Under the pieces are notes generated by a model. It made no database searches, was not told where the DNA came from, and worked only from the letters and a program-made list of their open reading frames with translations. From Chara braunii (lineage: Eukaryota; Streptophyta; Charophyceae; Charales; Characeae): a stretch of DNA of 29,890 nt. The position numbers were made by a program, and so were the translations under genes. Where the stretch lies: assembly GCA_003427395.1 (NCBI GenBank), contig BFEA01000137.1:1573260-1603149 (forward strand), written 5' to 3'. The first letter of the stretch is position 1. Each line of letters starts with the position of its first letter. Shown one piece after another: positions 19,601 through 29,842 of this stretch.

Positions 19601-20600
19601 AGAATGATCTGTAGGATCAGAACTTTTGTATCTACTCCAAAGAATCTCCCGCTCAGAATATGAAGAGATACATAGTCACATCTCACCCGCTATTGCCGCG
19701 CAGCCTCTCATGTTTGTGCCGCCCAAACTAACAACTTGACGCAAAAACTAATACTTCCATCGCGCTCGCCCTGCCCCAAAACCTCAATTTCGACTCTTCA
19801 CTTGCCCAATTTCATCAAGAAATGGGCAGAATAACGTATTTTCTTCTTCGTTTCCGTTTTCCCTCCGTCTTTACCGCGCACCTTCTTTTTCTTCCAGCTC
19901 CTTTCTCTATTATACCATTCAACTCGCCCATATAAAAAAAACACCACTTCGCTTCATTCCTTGCCTAATTTCATTAAAGGCTGAGCAGGCCACGGATTCC
20001 TCCCTTCGCCATATCCACTTTTCTCCCTGGTCACTTGCCCTTTCTTATCTTCACGTACCTAGACAGGATCCCGGCCAAATTTGTGCATCTTCCTTCAGCA
20101 GTTTTGTTCCCTCTGTTTTTTTCTCACAGTAGATGAACAACTCACTTTGTCAAGGGAGTGAAACTCCTAGGATGATGACGAAGACCGTAGCTCGATGGAG
20201 ATGGAAATCTACCACTTCGAGGAAAGCCTACGTACTCGAAGTGCAGCCTTGGTGGCTACCATCCTCCCCTCACCAGGTACATGACCATAGTAAGATGCTC
20301 ACTGGCACTTCGACATTGTGGCCTGTTCGGTCACCAATAGAGCTGCTCAGCCTCAGTTATGGCCATCAACGGTGCATGAAGAAGACGCCCTACACATACA
20401 CCCACAAAATAACGCAACAGGGGAGCAACGTGCCCTCCACCGAATTCGCTATGAGAAGCAACTGAGTGAAGCCTTCAGCCTTTTCTACTCGAATTCTCAC
20501 AGCAGCCACCTTACCAACCTATTTGTCCATCCATACAGCTACCACCTACAGCCAACCTTTCAAGATTTCCCTACATGCACCTAAATGGGAACCTATATAT
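16640..20600 (-). other. Element B body, no coding signal
   Basis: The plus strand is rich in CAGCAG-, CAGTA- and CCGTAG-like words, the mirror of the G-rich, TACTGTTG-like DNA of A. It contains a (CT)n run at about 19050-19072 and a 19-base T run at 19308-19326. Short frames at 16877-17238, 17226-17570, 18635-18913 and 20133-20465 have no domain I recognise and no sign of a start context or partner. Apart from these I see nothing. Confidence 0.5.
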
Positions 20601-20872
20601 AAAAAAAAAAGAACAAACAACCCCACGAACCTACTTGTTTTTTGAAAAAATGAAAGAAAAAAGAAAAACAAAACAAACCAGCTGGGCTGAAAAAAAAAGG
20701 TCCATCTCGTCAAGTGAGGCCACCAGCCTACCAACTACGATCTGCAGATTAGGCCCGACGTCCCAAACTTGGTGAGCCAGAAATACAATGTTTTTACCAC
20801 GGAATCAAATCCCGCAAGGTCCAAACCAAGAAAACAACAGCCATAGCTGGGCATAGCCCCTCACTAGTGTGT

Positions 20873-20932
20873 CGCAGGGGCCATGCTAATCTTCTCTGTA
20901 TCGTTCTAATTTTAACAGATATCCCGAAGGAC
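20873..20932 (-). ncRNA. U6 snRNA-like sequence, 5' 60 nt only (pseudogene or SINE part)
   Basis: Read from 20932 downward: GTCCTTCGGG (5' stem-loop), a TTAAAATTAGAACGATAC stretch, the ACAGAGA box, then AGATTAGCATGGCCCCTGCG. These match the first 60 or so bases of plant-type U6, including the box that pairs with the 5' splice site. The following CAAGGATG of U6 is missing and the sequence diverges after an ACAC remnant, so the U6 internal stem-loop and 3' end are lost. There is no TATA-like box about 30 bases upstream; the DNA there is GC-rich. It cannot act as a spliceosomal U6. It is a fragment, probably retrotransposed or fused into a SINE-like unit with the tRNA-like part at 21005-21100. 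Confidence 0.85.
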
Positions 20933-21004
20933 CGCACCACACAAGCAGCGACCCGGTTGTTGTAGAGCCATTCGCCTCATTCTCGGGCTGACCGGCCTCG
21001 AGTC

Positions 21005-21100
21005 CCATCGACAGGATTCGAGCACCGGTCTGCACTTTCACTAGCCCGTGGATGTATCCACTGAGCCAGGCTTTCGGGTTAGTCCAAGCCAGATCTGGTG
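21005..21100 (-). mobile_element. tRNA-like Pol III promoter region (SINE head candidate)
   Basis: On the minus strand TGGCTCAGTGG at 21068-21058 fits an internal A box, and GTGCTCGAATCC at about 21025-21014 fits a B box, about 35 bases further on. That order and spacing are those of a tRNA or tRNA-derived SINE. The U6-like fragment begins about 80 bases downstream. A full tRNA cloverleaf was not confirmed. Confidence 0.5.
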
Positions 21101-21126
21101 CCACCGTCAGACTACATTCAGAAACG

Positions 21127-21200
21127 GAAAAAAAAAAGAAAAAAAAAGGAAATAAGAAGGATAAAAAATTAATAATAATAATAAAAATTTAAAAAAGTCT
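21127..21200. repeat. A-rich low-complexity run
   Basis: Runs of A broken by G, then (AAT)n, at the edge of the tRNA-like/U6 unit. It could be the A-tail of an insertion on the plus strand or simple low-complexity DNA. Confidence 0.6.
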
Positions 21201-22089
21201 AGGAAAAGGGACTAGGGGGAGGAGGCCGTTGGTACTTAGTCCGTGGTCCCCCCTTTCGGGCCCGCAGCCGGACTCCCCAACAAAACCAAGGGGGATAGTC
21301 CCGCGGGACCCTCAACCCCTCGGTTCGCTTCAAAGTTCGCTCCTTCGCTGTTCGCTGCTCGCTACTGGCCTCGATCCCAACATCCGACTGGTGAAAGTTC
21401 AATGATGTAACCTATAGGGCTAAGCCCAAGCCTGACATTACTGTACGCTAACTTTGATATGAGGTGTAGTTTCAGCTGGACCGGGCCTGCAGCAGCGCAC
21501 CATAGGCCATCGGTTGGTTTATTGCCTGCGTCCCAGTTCCCGCAATGCTGTGCTTTTCTGCCTCGGGGGCAAGGCTCCGATTGGCTCCCCACGCGCGTTG
21601 CCCCACCACGCTACGGCCTCGGCCGAGGCCCTCACAGCCCATAGCACTTCGTTAAACGAACTACGTGTTATTGCCTCTTTGCCGGAAGGAGCCCCTCTGT
21701 AACTCCTACTAAGCCTAGACCGCACCGCCCTTCCCTAGTCTCTCTGGCAATTCCAACCTCCAATAGTACGTCGTTTAAACTTCGTGCTCGCGCACCTTTA
21801 ACGGAGGGACCCCAAAAATTTCTCGGACCCTACAAGCCAGACAACATTCTCCTCTAGTCACCGCCTCACCTGGCCAACTCATTCCTGGTCGCGACTTCGT
21901 CCAACACTCTAGCCTAACGCTTACTTGATCTACCGTCTTCTCATAGTCTTCCATTGATCAATTGTTCGGTCAAGCTAACGCGTGCCCACAAAGTGTGCGC
22001 TCACACACTCTCTTATCAACACAAATGGGGTGTGCCCCTAGATATCGCCAGGCGCGTTCTTCCTGTAAGCTGCAAATATGTGCCCAAAT

Positions 22090-22116
22090 ACCCTTGTAAG
22101 GGTGTTCGGGCCGACA
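22090..22116 (-). repeat. Terminus and palindrome of element B
   Basis: ACCCTT-GT-AAGGGT at 22090-22103 followed by the terminal CCGACA (TGTCGG on the minus strand) ending at 22116. Matches the A terminus at 1692-1720. Confidence 0.8.
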
Positions 22117-24117
22117 GTTTTCCGGACCTTATTAAGCGACGTCCCTGTCGCGTCGGTCAATCAAGACTATAAATACAACTACATTTGCTGACGAGGAAGT
22201 AACCATTCCCATTCACCAGCTTGACTCTGTTCGAGATATTCTTATCAATCTGCTCCCGTCAGGACGTTCCTCTACCAGGGTTTCGACCTGGATCTCCCAC
22301 ATCCTGGTCTCGGAGTTAAGGGATACTTTGTTCCGTACTACAGCGTACTACCCGCTCTCAGGTATTAGGTTGATAATCCTCTCCCTTCGTCAGAGACATC
22401 TGCCGGTTTACCATTGGGTGTCCTGTTTAGTCATCGTCCCGCGTACGCGGTCATAACTTAGGACGCGGTCCCTAACAGAGACCTCTCAAAATACGGGGCA
22501 CCTTTAGTCCCCCAAATGGTAATGCTTACCATCTCAAATAGTCAATCATAATGAACGCTCATCCTAGAGTCTAACAAAGATGGCTCCAGGTATCCATCTT
22601 GGTCCACCATGGAACGATCAATCACGCCGAATCCACGGTCCATTGCGTTGTTATGTAGCGATGGTGCGCTCGTTGGTTATGCAACGATAAGCAACTCTTC
22701 CTATCTTGGTACCCCGAAGGCTACTGACTCTTGACCTAATCGACCCCAATGACTTCCCCTCTAACTAAAGCTCTCCGGGTGGCTGACCCCTCAAGACTTA
22801 ACCTTTGGTAAGCCTTGGTCCCGCTGCCAAGTCGTGCCGGTCAACGGCTCTCGCTGGGAGTTAGGTCCTACAGTTCCAGCGATGCTAAGTATAGCCTCTT
22901 AGCTCCGCCTCACAAAACATGTCCTTTAGAATGACTCCATTGTGATCAGACACTTTCTTCCAAAACTTCCAGAATAAAAAAAGGATCACATACCAACTGT
23001 TCACGGGACTACATGGAGGGATAATGCCTTTCTCACCCACAATAATAAATTCCTCAGTAATTTCACAGGGTCGTGCCTCCCTTACTTTGATCAAGAGTAG
23101 ATAAGGTCACACGTCCGTTAGTGACATCTCTCAAAATATTTTCCAAAGTTTCATCATAGTTGCTAGAAATTTATCTCCAGTATTCTCAGAAAATATTTGG
23201 TCTTTCCTCGTCAGACTTTACATATACACAAAACTTTATCATCACTATAGTATAAAATATTTGGCATTTCCATCTCTTTTGAGTGCTCCTCACAGATTTC
23301 ATCCTTTTTTGAAGGTCTAATCAGTCATTGGACTTTCCTCTCTCTTTTATGAGTCACACAGAAGACACAACTTTGGTTGTGACCTTTTCATTCATCATCA
23401 TTTCATCTGAGCAAACTACAGCATGTCACCTCTTTCTCACAAATCTGAAGGGCACTTTCTCCCAGTATACTTTGGGTTCCACTTGTTATTGGGACAGGGA
23501 TGCGCAAGTATAGTGGAAGAAAGCGCAGATCAGTTCACTTTATAACATTCACTTCATCATATTATCATCCATATGGGCAAGTCCAGAACTGAGAGTGAGT
23601 GTGACACACCATACACAACAAAAAGACAAGGTTTGAGACTCACATATGCACACAGGACATGAGGCCCTGCTATAAGCAACCACTCCTGTCCTTTTCAAAA
23701 AGTCAAAGTATCATACAAAGAGTTTGAGTATCCCATAAGGAATCACAATTTCCAACCAAGAATCCAGGTATCTAAGTGTTAAGGTACCAAAAAATCGACA
23801 GTCACTTCATACTCAAGAGTGTCACTCGGTTCTAGACGGGTAAGAGAACCATAATTTTACACAAGGGTCTTAACACTTCACACCTCATCTAGTGAAAAAA
23901 GAGAAAAATATTCAGAACTATACACAGCGTTATCTTACGTACAAAAAAAACCTATAACGCGAAAGTATACCTCTCACTACTGGCTCAATTTGCTGATGCA
24001 CATGAGTCTGATCCAATCCTTCATGTCTCTCTCTATTTACAGGTAACCATCAGCCAGAGAGTTAGAGATGCCTTCCGTATACCAGACTCAGAACTTTTCG
24101 GACCTTATTAGAAAATC
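22117..24117. other. Unassigned spacer
   Basis: The first ~800 bases are of mixed composition, the rest is AT-richer. No pol, LTR pair, tRNA or host gene recognised. The minus frame at 22885-23094 has no domain I know. A 17-base word (TTTTCCGGACCTTATTA at 22118) recurs with one base missing at 24095-24110, beside the gag stop. Confidence 0.5.
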
Positions 24118-26397
24118 CTACTCCTGATCACTCATGCTCTCCTGCGGCTGCCTATACAACTGCGCCCTCACCCTATCACGAGTCTTGGGAATTAGGACTC
24201 TATTTTTATCTCTTCATACTCCAGATGACTCTCTGGTAACCAACCCATCTGCCTCGTCCTGGAGGCTCTTGTGGCAGTCGTCAGATCGATGCTTGCCCGT
24301 CTTGCAGTAAAAACATTTGTCAATCTTCTTCTGGGACGTTTTGTCTCCTTCGTGCAAAGGTATTGATGACAAAATTGGTGAGATTTTGCTTGTGACCTCC
24401 TATAATGGGATCTCTGGGGAAGTGGGGCAGGCTGCTCTCTCGTCTGTTGGCATCACCTGCTCGCCGACACGTCCCTCTGACCCCAAACCAGTGGCCCAAG
24501 ATCCCAATGCGTCTCGTAGACCTACAACCAGAGGCATATCCTGAGGTATAGCCGACTCCCGACCCCCTCTCAAGTCCCTCCTTGACTCAGCCTCACCCAT
24601 GGTCTGACCCACACTCTCTTGACCTTCCTGTGGCCTCACGACCTCTCCTTGAGTCGTAGGTGGATCCACTTCAGCTCCCACGGCCTCTGCTGGTGGCCTC
24701 TCTTCTGGCAGCGCTGGCCCCTGTCCAAGTGCTAGGCCAGTCGACATCCTCCACTCAAATCCTCCTACCTCTGATCTTCTCACAGCTAGTTCTCCTCGCG
24801 GCTCCAACATCTCTTTATCTATCAGGGGAATCTCCTCGCCCTCCTGCTGGTCCTCGTTTTCTTCTTCCCTCTGGCATCTGAAGGCTTCTTCTGCAGGTTG
24901 TTCCCCGATCTCAAACCCTTGGACCTCTGTCCAATCCACCACTGCAGTTGGTGTCTGTCGCGTCCACTTGGCTTGGGGGTCTTGTATCCTCTTCTCCCAC
25001 TCGGCCTCCTTTGCTTCGAGGGAGATCTGCTGAGCCTGCAAGTAGGCCCTAAGGATGCCATTGACCTTATTAAGGATTTCGTTGACCTACCTGACGGCCT
25101 CGTTCTCCGCCCACACCTTCTCCATATCCGCTTTCACTACCTCCACCTCTTTGCTCTGTCTCTCCAAATCCTTCTTCAGGTCCCCAATTTCTCCTTCCCA
25201 TTCTACCCTTTGGCCATATACCTTTTGAGCCACCTTCGTCAATCTCTCTCCGGCCTTCTCATCCGAGACTCTGGCTGCCTCGAAGCCTTCCTTCATCGCG
25301 CCCCTTAGGTTGAGTAAGTCTGTGGAGTTTAACTTGACCCCCATCTCCTGGTGATGACCTTCAGACCTCCCTCGAGCGTCCATCAACTTGTCAAAGCTGA
25401 CCCATACCTATGAGAATAGGGGAAGGCCCTCTTCCTGAGTGCAAGTGCCCTTACCACTTTTGTCATCCACCACTTCATGTTTTTTTCCCTGCTGCATCCT
25501 CTCATGCAACTCTGCAAGGTTCTTCATCCTGAGTTAAACCTTGATCTCATGATCCCTCGCCGCCCTCTTTTTTCTGTCCAGTTGCTTCTCCTGGGCAGAC
25601 TGCTCCTCCCCGTGCTCCTGCACATGTGGCTCATAAGGCAAGTCTGGCTCTATATCTAGCATAGGACAATTCACCTCCCTCTGAGCAGGCTGTAGAGGCA
25701 CCCTTGGACCACTTGACCCTCCTGCTATTTTGTGCCTATGGGATTTGTGCTCCTTCCTCCTGTCCTCCCTCTGAGTCCCTGAAGACATGCCCTAATTTAA
25801 CGTCCTTCTTTCAGCCGCCTCTGGTTCTGGTTCCCTCCTCTTTTCCAGACTCCTTTGCTCACCTGCCTGACGTGCTGGGGTATTGTAGTTCCACAAAAAC
25901 TTCTTGCAATGTCCCCAACTCATAGCAGGCGCTACGATAGATCTGACAAAGGACATGATATGACGCCTCACATACAGGAGGAAGCTCCCCATCCTCTGCT
26001 CTCCTGAAATATCCAGCTCATCCGCATATCGGTCATAGGCCCAAAGGAACTCCCCCAGATAAGTGGAGTCGAACCAAATGGGCTGTTCATCTCTCCCCAC
26101 TGACGACGGGTGCAACCGTTCCATCTTCCTCTCAAAATCCTGCCAGGTTAGGGATTCCCTGACAAGGTTGGAAATGGGGTTTGTCCACTCGCCAGTGCCT
26201 CGCACCTCTCTCAGCATCCTGGTGCCATCCCATCCAAATTTTTGTGCATGCCTTTCGAACTCAAGCAGGAACAACTCAATGTTCCCTCCCTGGGAAACCG
26301 AAGGCCTGTCCTCTCTCCTGGTGCTCATCTGCGTCCTCTGTCTGGTCGCCCCGAGAGAGGTTTCCACCGACTCTGCCCCTCCCCTCCCTCTTGGCAT
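24118..26397 (-). pseudogene. Ty3/gypsy-type gag, full length but broken by stops
   Basis: A single frame of about 760 codons from the Met at 26397 (MPRGRGG) to a TAG at 24118. It is interrupted by TAG 25792, TAA 25534, TAG 25408, TAG 25087, TAG 24400 and TGA 24214, with no frameshift needed. Near the N-terminus REDRPSVSQGGNIELFLLEF and a following segment with GWDGTRMLREVRGTGEW look like the capsid domain of plant gypsy Gag. A charged Gln/Glu/Lys coiled coil follows (about 25390-25090), then an acidic, Pro-rich part. Near the C-terminus is one zinc knuckle CFYCKTGKHRSDDC (24315-24274), CX2CX4HX4C. It would form the virus-like particle. No protease or RT follows in the 2 kb downstream. Starting upstream at 26505 is possible but adds only low-complexity residues. 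Confidence 0.8.
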
Positions 26398-26420
26398 GGC
26401 TGCCCCAAGCGGTGTCAAGC

Positions 26421-26450
26421 CTGCACAACAAGGAGGACAAACAAGACCAT
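26421..26450 (-). promoter_or_regulatory. Possible 3' splice acceptor just upstream of gag
   Basis: On the minus strand a pyrimidine-rich tract ends in TTGTTGTGCAG, 23 bases before the gag ATG at 26397. It would allow gag to be expressed from a spliced transcript starting further upstream. Chance occurrence is quite possible. Confidence 0.3.
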
Positions 26451-26639
26451 ACAGACGGTAAGCAGGTTGGATAGACACAACAGGAGACAGACATAGCCCT
26501 CCCATAACTATCCCAACTATCTACCTATCTACATATGCGTACATACATACACGAGGCAACCCAATAAGTCACAACTTGCCACGCTATTCTACTGAGAACA
26601 ATATCCTATACATTCTACTTATATTAATGTTTCTATATA

Positions 26640-27041
26640 GCGGGCTCAGAGAGTGATTCTCGCTGGTGCGATCCATGCTCACCTCGTCTCGAACCACGAA
26701 CTTCTTTAATCTTGAGCCTGACACCAGTCATTCCATGTCATCTCATTTAACTCCTCAATCTGGTAGGCTCCGTGCTCACAACACCTGGTGACCCTATACG
26801 GTCCCAACCACCTCTTGTCCAGCTTCCGTGATCACTGCTTTTCCAAGGATGAGTCGTATAGTAGCACAACGTCTCCCATCTTGAGGGGTTCTTTCCTTAT
26901 CCTTGCCATCTTATCCCACTTGAACCTGTCCTTGGCACGGCTGTAAGCCGTCCTACTGGCTGCCTCCTCAATCCTGTCTTCTATATCGCCAATCTGACGT
27001 GCCCTCCAGTCAAGCAGTTCTTCAAACGTCAGATTAAACAT
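26640..27041 (-). pseudogene. Ty3/gypsy integrase C-terminal remnant
   Basis: From about 27041 the frame reads FNLTFEELLDWRARQIGDIE, then KMARIRKEPLKMGDVVLLYD, the usual C-terminal region of gypsy integrase that follows the catalytic core and binds DNA. A TGA at 26832, probably from TGG, interrupts it. The same frame continues with SRKLDKRWLGPYRVTRC and YQIEELNEM. After a frameshift near 26700 it continues with KKFVVRDEVSMDRTSE. The catalytic core and everything before it are missing; the sequence starts abruptly beside the satellite-like DNA at 27045. The next gene in the same direction is gag, about 250 bases on, the reverse of the normal gag-pol order. Confidence 0.8.
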
Positions 27042-27044
27042 AGT

Positions 27045-27408
27045 ATTCGTGAAAACCAAACAAACGCAGAAAACCAAACAATCTTTATAAACCGGAGAAA
27101 ACCAAAATTTTTTTTACTCATTTTCACTCCGCTGGTGCTACTTTTATACGTTGTATGCCGCACCTAGTAATGGAAAACATACCAAATCAAGGCTCCTGTT
27201 AGGAGAAGGTGATTAGTGAGACGAAAGCTTGTCCACAGAGCCTGATTTTTATCACATACAAAAGCTGGCCAACAAGTGATCCCAAAAGCCGCTTGTAGTC
27301 GAGAAATGAATTCTTTGCTCTGCTGAAACCGCGCAAATATGACAATTCATTCCACAACACTAGATACCACTTACAAACTTAGAAGAAAGTTAAGAAAATC
27401 CAGGCAGG
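27045..27408. other. AT-rich DNA at the border of the satellite
   Basis: Contains CGTGAAAACCAAACAAACGC at 27046, echoed by a similar word at 28310 with CCTAAC in place of CCAAAC. Probably a diverged part of the same repeat region. No gene seen. Confidence 0.45.
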
Positions 27409-28080
27409 AAAACGGTCACTCCAAAATGTATTGCGTCGTACGAAAGTAGGACGTCTTGGCATATGGTCCTTTGGAGTCCTTTCATTAAAGAAACAGAAAA
27501 TACATGCAGTTCAGGCATCCCAAATTCCATTTTTAGTTCAATAAAGCAAGCGACAAAGACACACTAGAAAAAAAAAAAACAAAGAAGCACTCCGAAAATA
27601 TGCGCCCTAGTACCAAAGCCAGACATTTTGACATTTGTGTATTTATAGTCCTATAAAGTGGAAAGCAAAAAACCATGTCAGCTTCAGAATTCTCCATTCG
27701 GTTTATAGTTCTATAAAGTGTGACGCACAAACATGCGAGAAAAAAGAAAACAAAGAAGCACTCCGAAAATATCCGCCCTTGTACCAAAGCCAGACATCTT
27801 GACATTTGCGTATTTATAGTCCTATAAATTTNTAAGCTTCGGAATTCTCCATTTGGTTTATAGTTCTATAAACCGTGACGCACAAACATGTGAGAAAAAA
27901 GAAAACAAAGAAGCACTCCGAAAATATGCACCCTTGTACCGAAGCCAGACATCTTGACATTTGCGTATTTATAGTCCTTTAAATTGGAAAACAAAAAACA
28001 ATGTCAGTTTCAGAATTTTTCATTCCATTTATAGTTCTATAAACGGTGACGCACAAAGACGACAGAAAAAAACAAATGAT
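27409..28080. repeat. Tandem repeat, period about 171 bp, about four units
   Basis: The word CAAAGAAGCACTCCG occurs at 27580, 27751 and 27906, and the palindrome TTTATAGNNCTATAAA at 27642, 27702, 27813, 27857, 27968 (one mismatch) and 28028. Steps are 171 bases except 155 where a unit lacks about 16 bases next to the N at 27832. A more diverged unit lies before 27580. The ORF at 27533-27805 (minus) is made by the repeat and is not a gene. Confidence 0.85.
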
Positions 28081-28892
28081 GACACTATTTCTAACTCGTA
28101 AGAACGAGCCAAGAAGTCACAGAAATTGCTATTTTGAAACCGAGGTCTTAAGAACGCCCAAGGGACAAATCTTTGGAATATGACCTGAATCACTTTGAAA
28201 TAAATCTCCACAATTGTTGTTTCTTTAAAAAGAGTGTCCCGCCGATGAGTTTCTATGTTGAGCAGAGGACACACGCGCGAAGCTCGTGAACGACTGTAAA
28301 AACCGAATTCGTGAAAACCTAACAAAACCACAAAACCTAACATTTTTTATAGAATAAAAAAGTAAAAGTCAAAATGTTATTTTTGAGACATAAAAAAGAG
28401 CGTTTTTAACTGTTTTCCAAGAAAGAAGGCAAAAAAAGAGGCAAAAAGTCTAGCGATTCTCAAAATGTGCAAGAAAATCATTTCCAGCAAAAAGCATGCT
28501 ATAGGACTATCCGTCGTTCTCAGTAGATTGACAAAAAGCATAGCTCAAACAAGACAATCTTTAACGATTACAAGGCAAACCCGAAAGATGTTAAAAAAAA
28601 CAGTTTCAATGAATACTCATTTATAGAATTATAAGTCGTTTTCAGCAGTTTGGTAAAAAACAGATTCTGCGAAATCGAGTTTATAGAACTATAAATTAAT
28701 AGAACTTCATTTTTAAGTTAACTGTAAAACCCTTGTCAAAAAATATATGTTATGTAAAAGAAGAATTAAAACAATTTTTGCCCGGGAGACATCTATAAAT
28801 TCCTAGCCAACGATCATTTAAAATTAAAAAATAAAAAAATATTTAAAAACACCAGATTCTACGAAATCAATTTATAAAACTATAAATTAATA
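28081..28892. repeat. AT-rich DNA with further palindromes
   Basis: Contains diverged palindromes at 28620, 28680 and 28871 (TTTATAGAACTATAAA type), each after CGAAATC-like or CTCAT words. Probably degraded relatives of the adjacent satellite. The minus frame at 28029-28343 has no recognised domain. Confidence 0.5.
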
Positions 28893-28917
28893 CTAGCTTA
28901 GCGCCCGCGGTGCGGGC
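28893..28917 (-). mobile_element. Candidate Helitron 3' terminus
   Basis: On the minus strand GCCCGC-ACC-GCGGGC (28917-28903) forms a 6-bp GC hairpin, followed by six bases and CTAG (28896-28893), then T. Helitrons end in CTRR with a short GC hairpin about 10 bases before the end and insert between A and T, which fits. The 5' end (TC) and a Rep/helicase gene are not seen, so the element's extent is unknown; it would extend to higher coordinates. Confidence 0.5.
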
Positions 28918-29441
28918 GGTGCGGGCTACGCCTGCATGAAAGACCATGGCGAAGATTAGTCTAAGTACTCACACAGACTCAAAAGGGCATATAGAACACA
29001 ACACACTTAACATGTACTCAAAATAGGCTCAAAGCAACTCAAACAGTCTGGCAACAAACAAACTTCAAAGAACCTCATAAAGTCCACAACGAGACGGACA
29101 CGACTTATTCAACGCCGTTGAAGATACTCGTAGTGAAGAACTCACTCCGAAGACTCAAGCTCGTCGTGAAAGGGGATCACTAGGAATAGCCAGCCCTTGG
29201 TTGAACCCCGACCGTGTCTTTGATACGCAGCTGAACGGAATACTCGTGAACGTGAGATGCTGGTGGGACAATTGCCCGGACGTGTTCGGCAAGGCCGATC
29301 CGCTACAAGATCGCACAACGTCTTCCCTCGTACAGCGACGTCGAAAATCGTATGTGCCAGGACATTGAGGAAACCAGGCCACGAAGTGGCAACAGCATCA
29401 GAAGCGCACTGCGTACTCAATTCAACCCAGAGAGCATATAA
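28918..29441 (-). other. Unassigned DNA between the Helitron-like end and nad5
   Basis: Moderate GC from about 29090. The minus frame that contains nad5 stays open to 29142, but after Trp at 29442 it no longer resembles NAD5 or any family I recognise. It may be Helitron body or host DNA. Confidence 0.4.
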
Positions 29442-29747
29442 CCATCGCTTGTTCAAAAAACAATAGCACTTCGTGCCTAGTGTACTAGTTTTCAAAACAT
29501 ATATAAATTGATTTGCACAAAAATTAACACTATTCGTCAAAAATGCGCTTATAGCACTAAACAAAATGGGTATTAGTTTCATCATTCTTGGAGTGGCAAA
29601 TTCTGACGAAAACATAATTTCGTTTTTTGGTAGTATGAAAATAGAATTTGCCCAAAAATGAGTACCTAAACCAATCATCATATCTTTGGCCAAATATCCT
29701 ACAAAAAGACTTCCAAAAGCCAAAAGTATTAAAGGGATTGCCATCAT
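29442..29747 (-). pseudogene. nad5: Mitochondrial nad5 C-terminal fragment in nuclear-type DNA (NUMT)
   Basis: The minus frame from about 29747 encodes [34 protein letters not shown] and, at the end, CYCFLNKRW, which match the C-terminal part of NADH dehydrogenase subunit 5, a proton-pumping membrane subunit of complex I. About 102 residues are covered, of some 660 in the full protein. The start has no nad5 homology before MAIPL and the end stops after Trp. There are no stop codons inside the fragment, so it is fairly young or short enough to have stayed open by chance. A chloroplast ndhF origin is less likely, since the [13 protein letters not shown] wording is mitochondrial. Surroundings (satellite, microsatellite) argue for a nuclear insertion. 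Confidence 0.85.
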
Positions 29748-29795
29748 TCCACGTGATCTCAAGGACATACTCAAAATAGATAGACATGAACCCTA

Positions 29796-29842
29796 AAGAG
29801 AGAGGGAGAGAGAGGGAGACAGAGAGAAAGGGAGGCAAGGAA

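Larger units (their letters stand above)
15240..22116 (-). mobile_element. Element B: diverged, inverted relative of element A
   Basis: On the minus strand B begins at 22116 with TGTCGGCCCG, followed by the same ACCCTT..AAGGGT palindrome as A and a related GAGAGTGTGTG.GCGC stretch. The three-hairpin module (16523-16610) and the hairpin array (15246-16345) follow in the same order as in A. B is about 1.4 kb longer between terminus and module, partly because of the tRNA-like/U6 unit near 20870-21100 and A-rich DNA. Its other end is not recognisable: nothing like the ACA end of A was found, so B is truncated or too diverged there. The left border given is approximate. No coding frame with a recognisable domain was found. 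Confidence 0.72.

Noticed and set aside
22270-22300. tRNA T-arm-like CCAGG...CCTGG hairpin
   Set aside because: No acceptor stem, D-arm or anticodon arm at the right distance, and the loop does not fit the T-loop consensus.
25704-26496. Plus-strand ORFs over the gag region
   Set aside because: They are antisense to the gag frame, which has a capsid-like region and a zinc knuckle in one consistent frame.
27533-28343. ORFs on the minus strand within the satellite
   Set aside because: They repeat with the tandem unit and consist of low-complexity Phe-rich residues.
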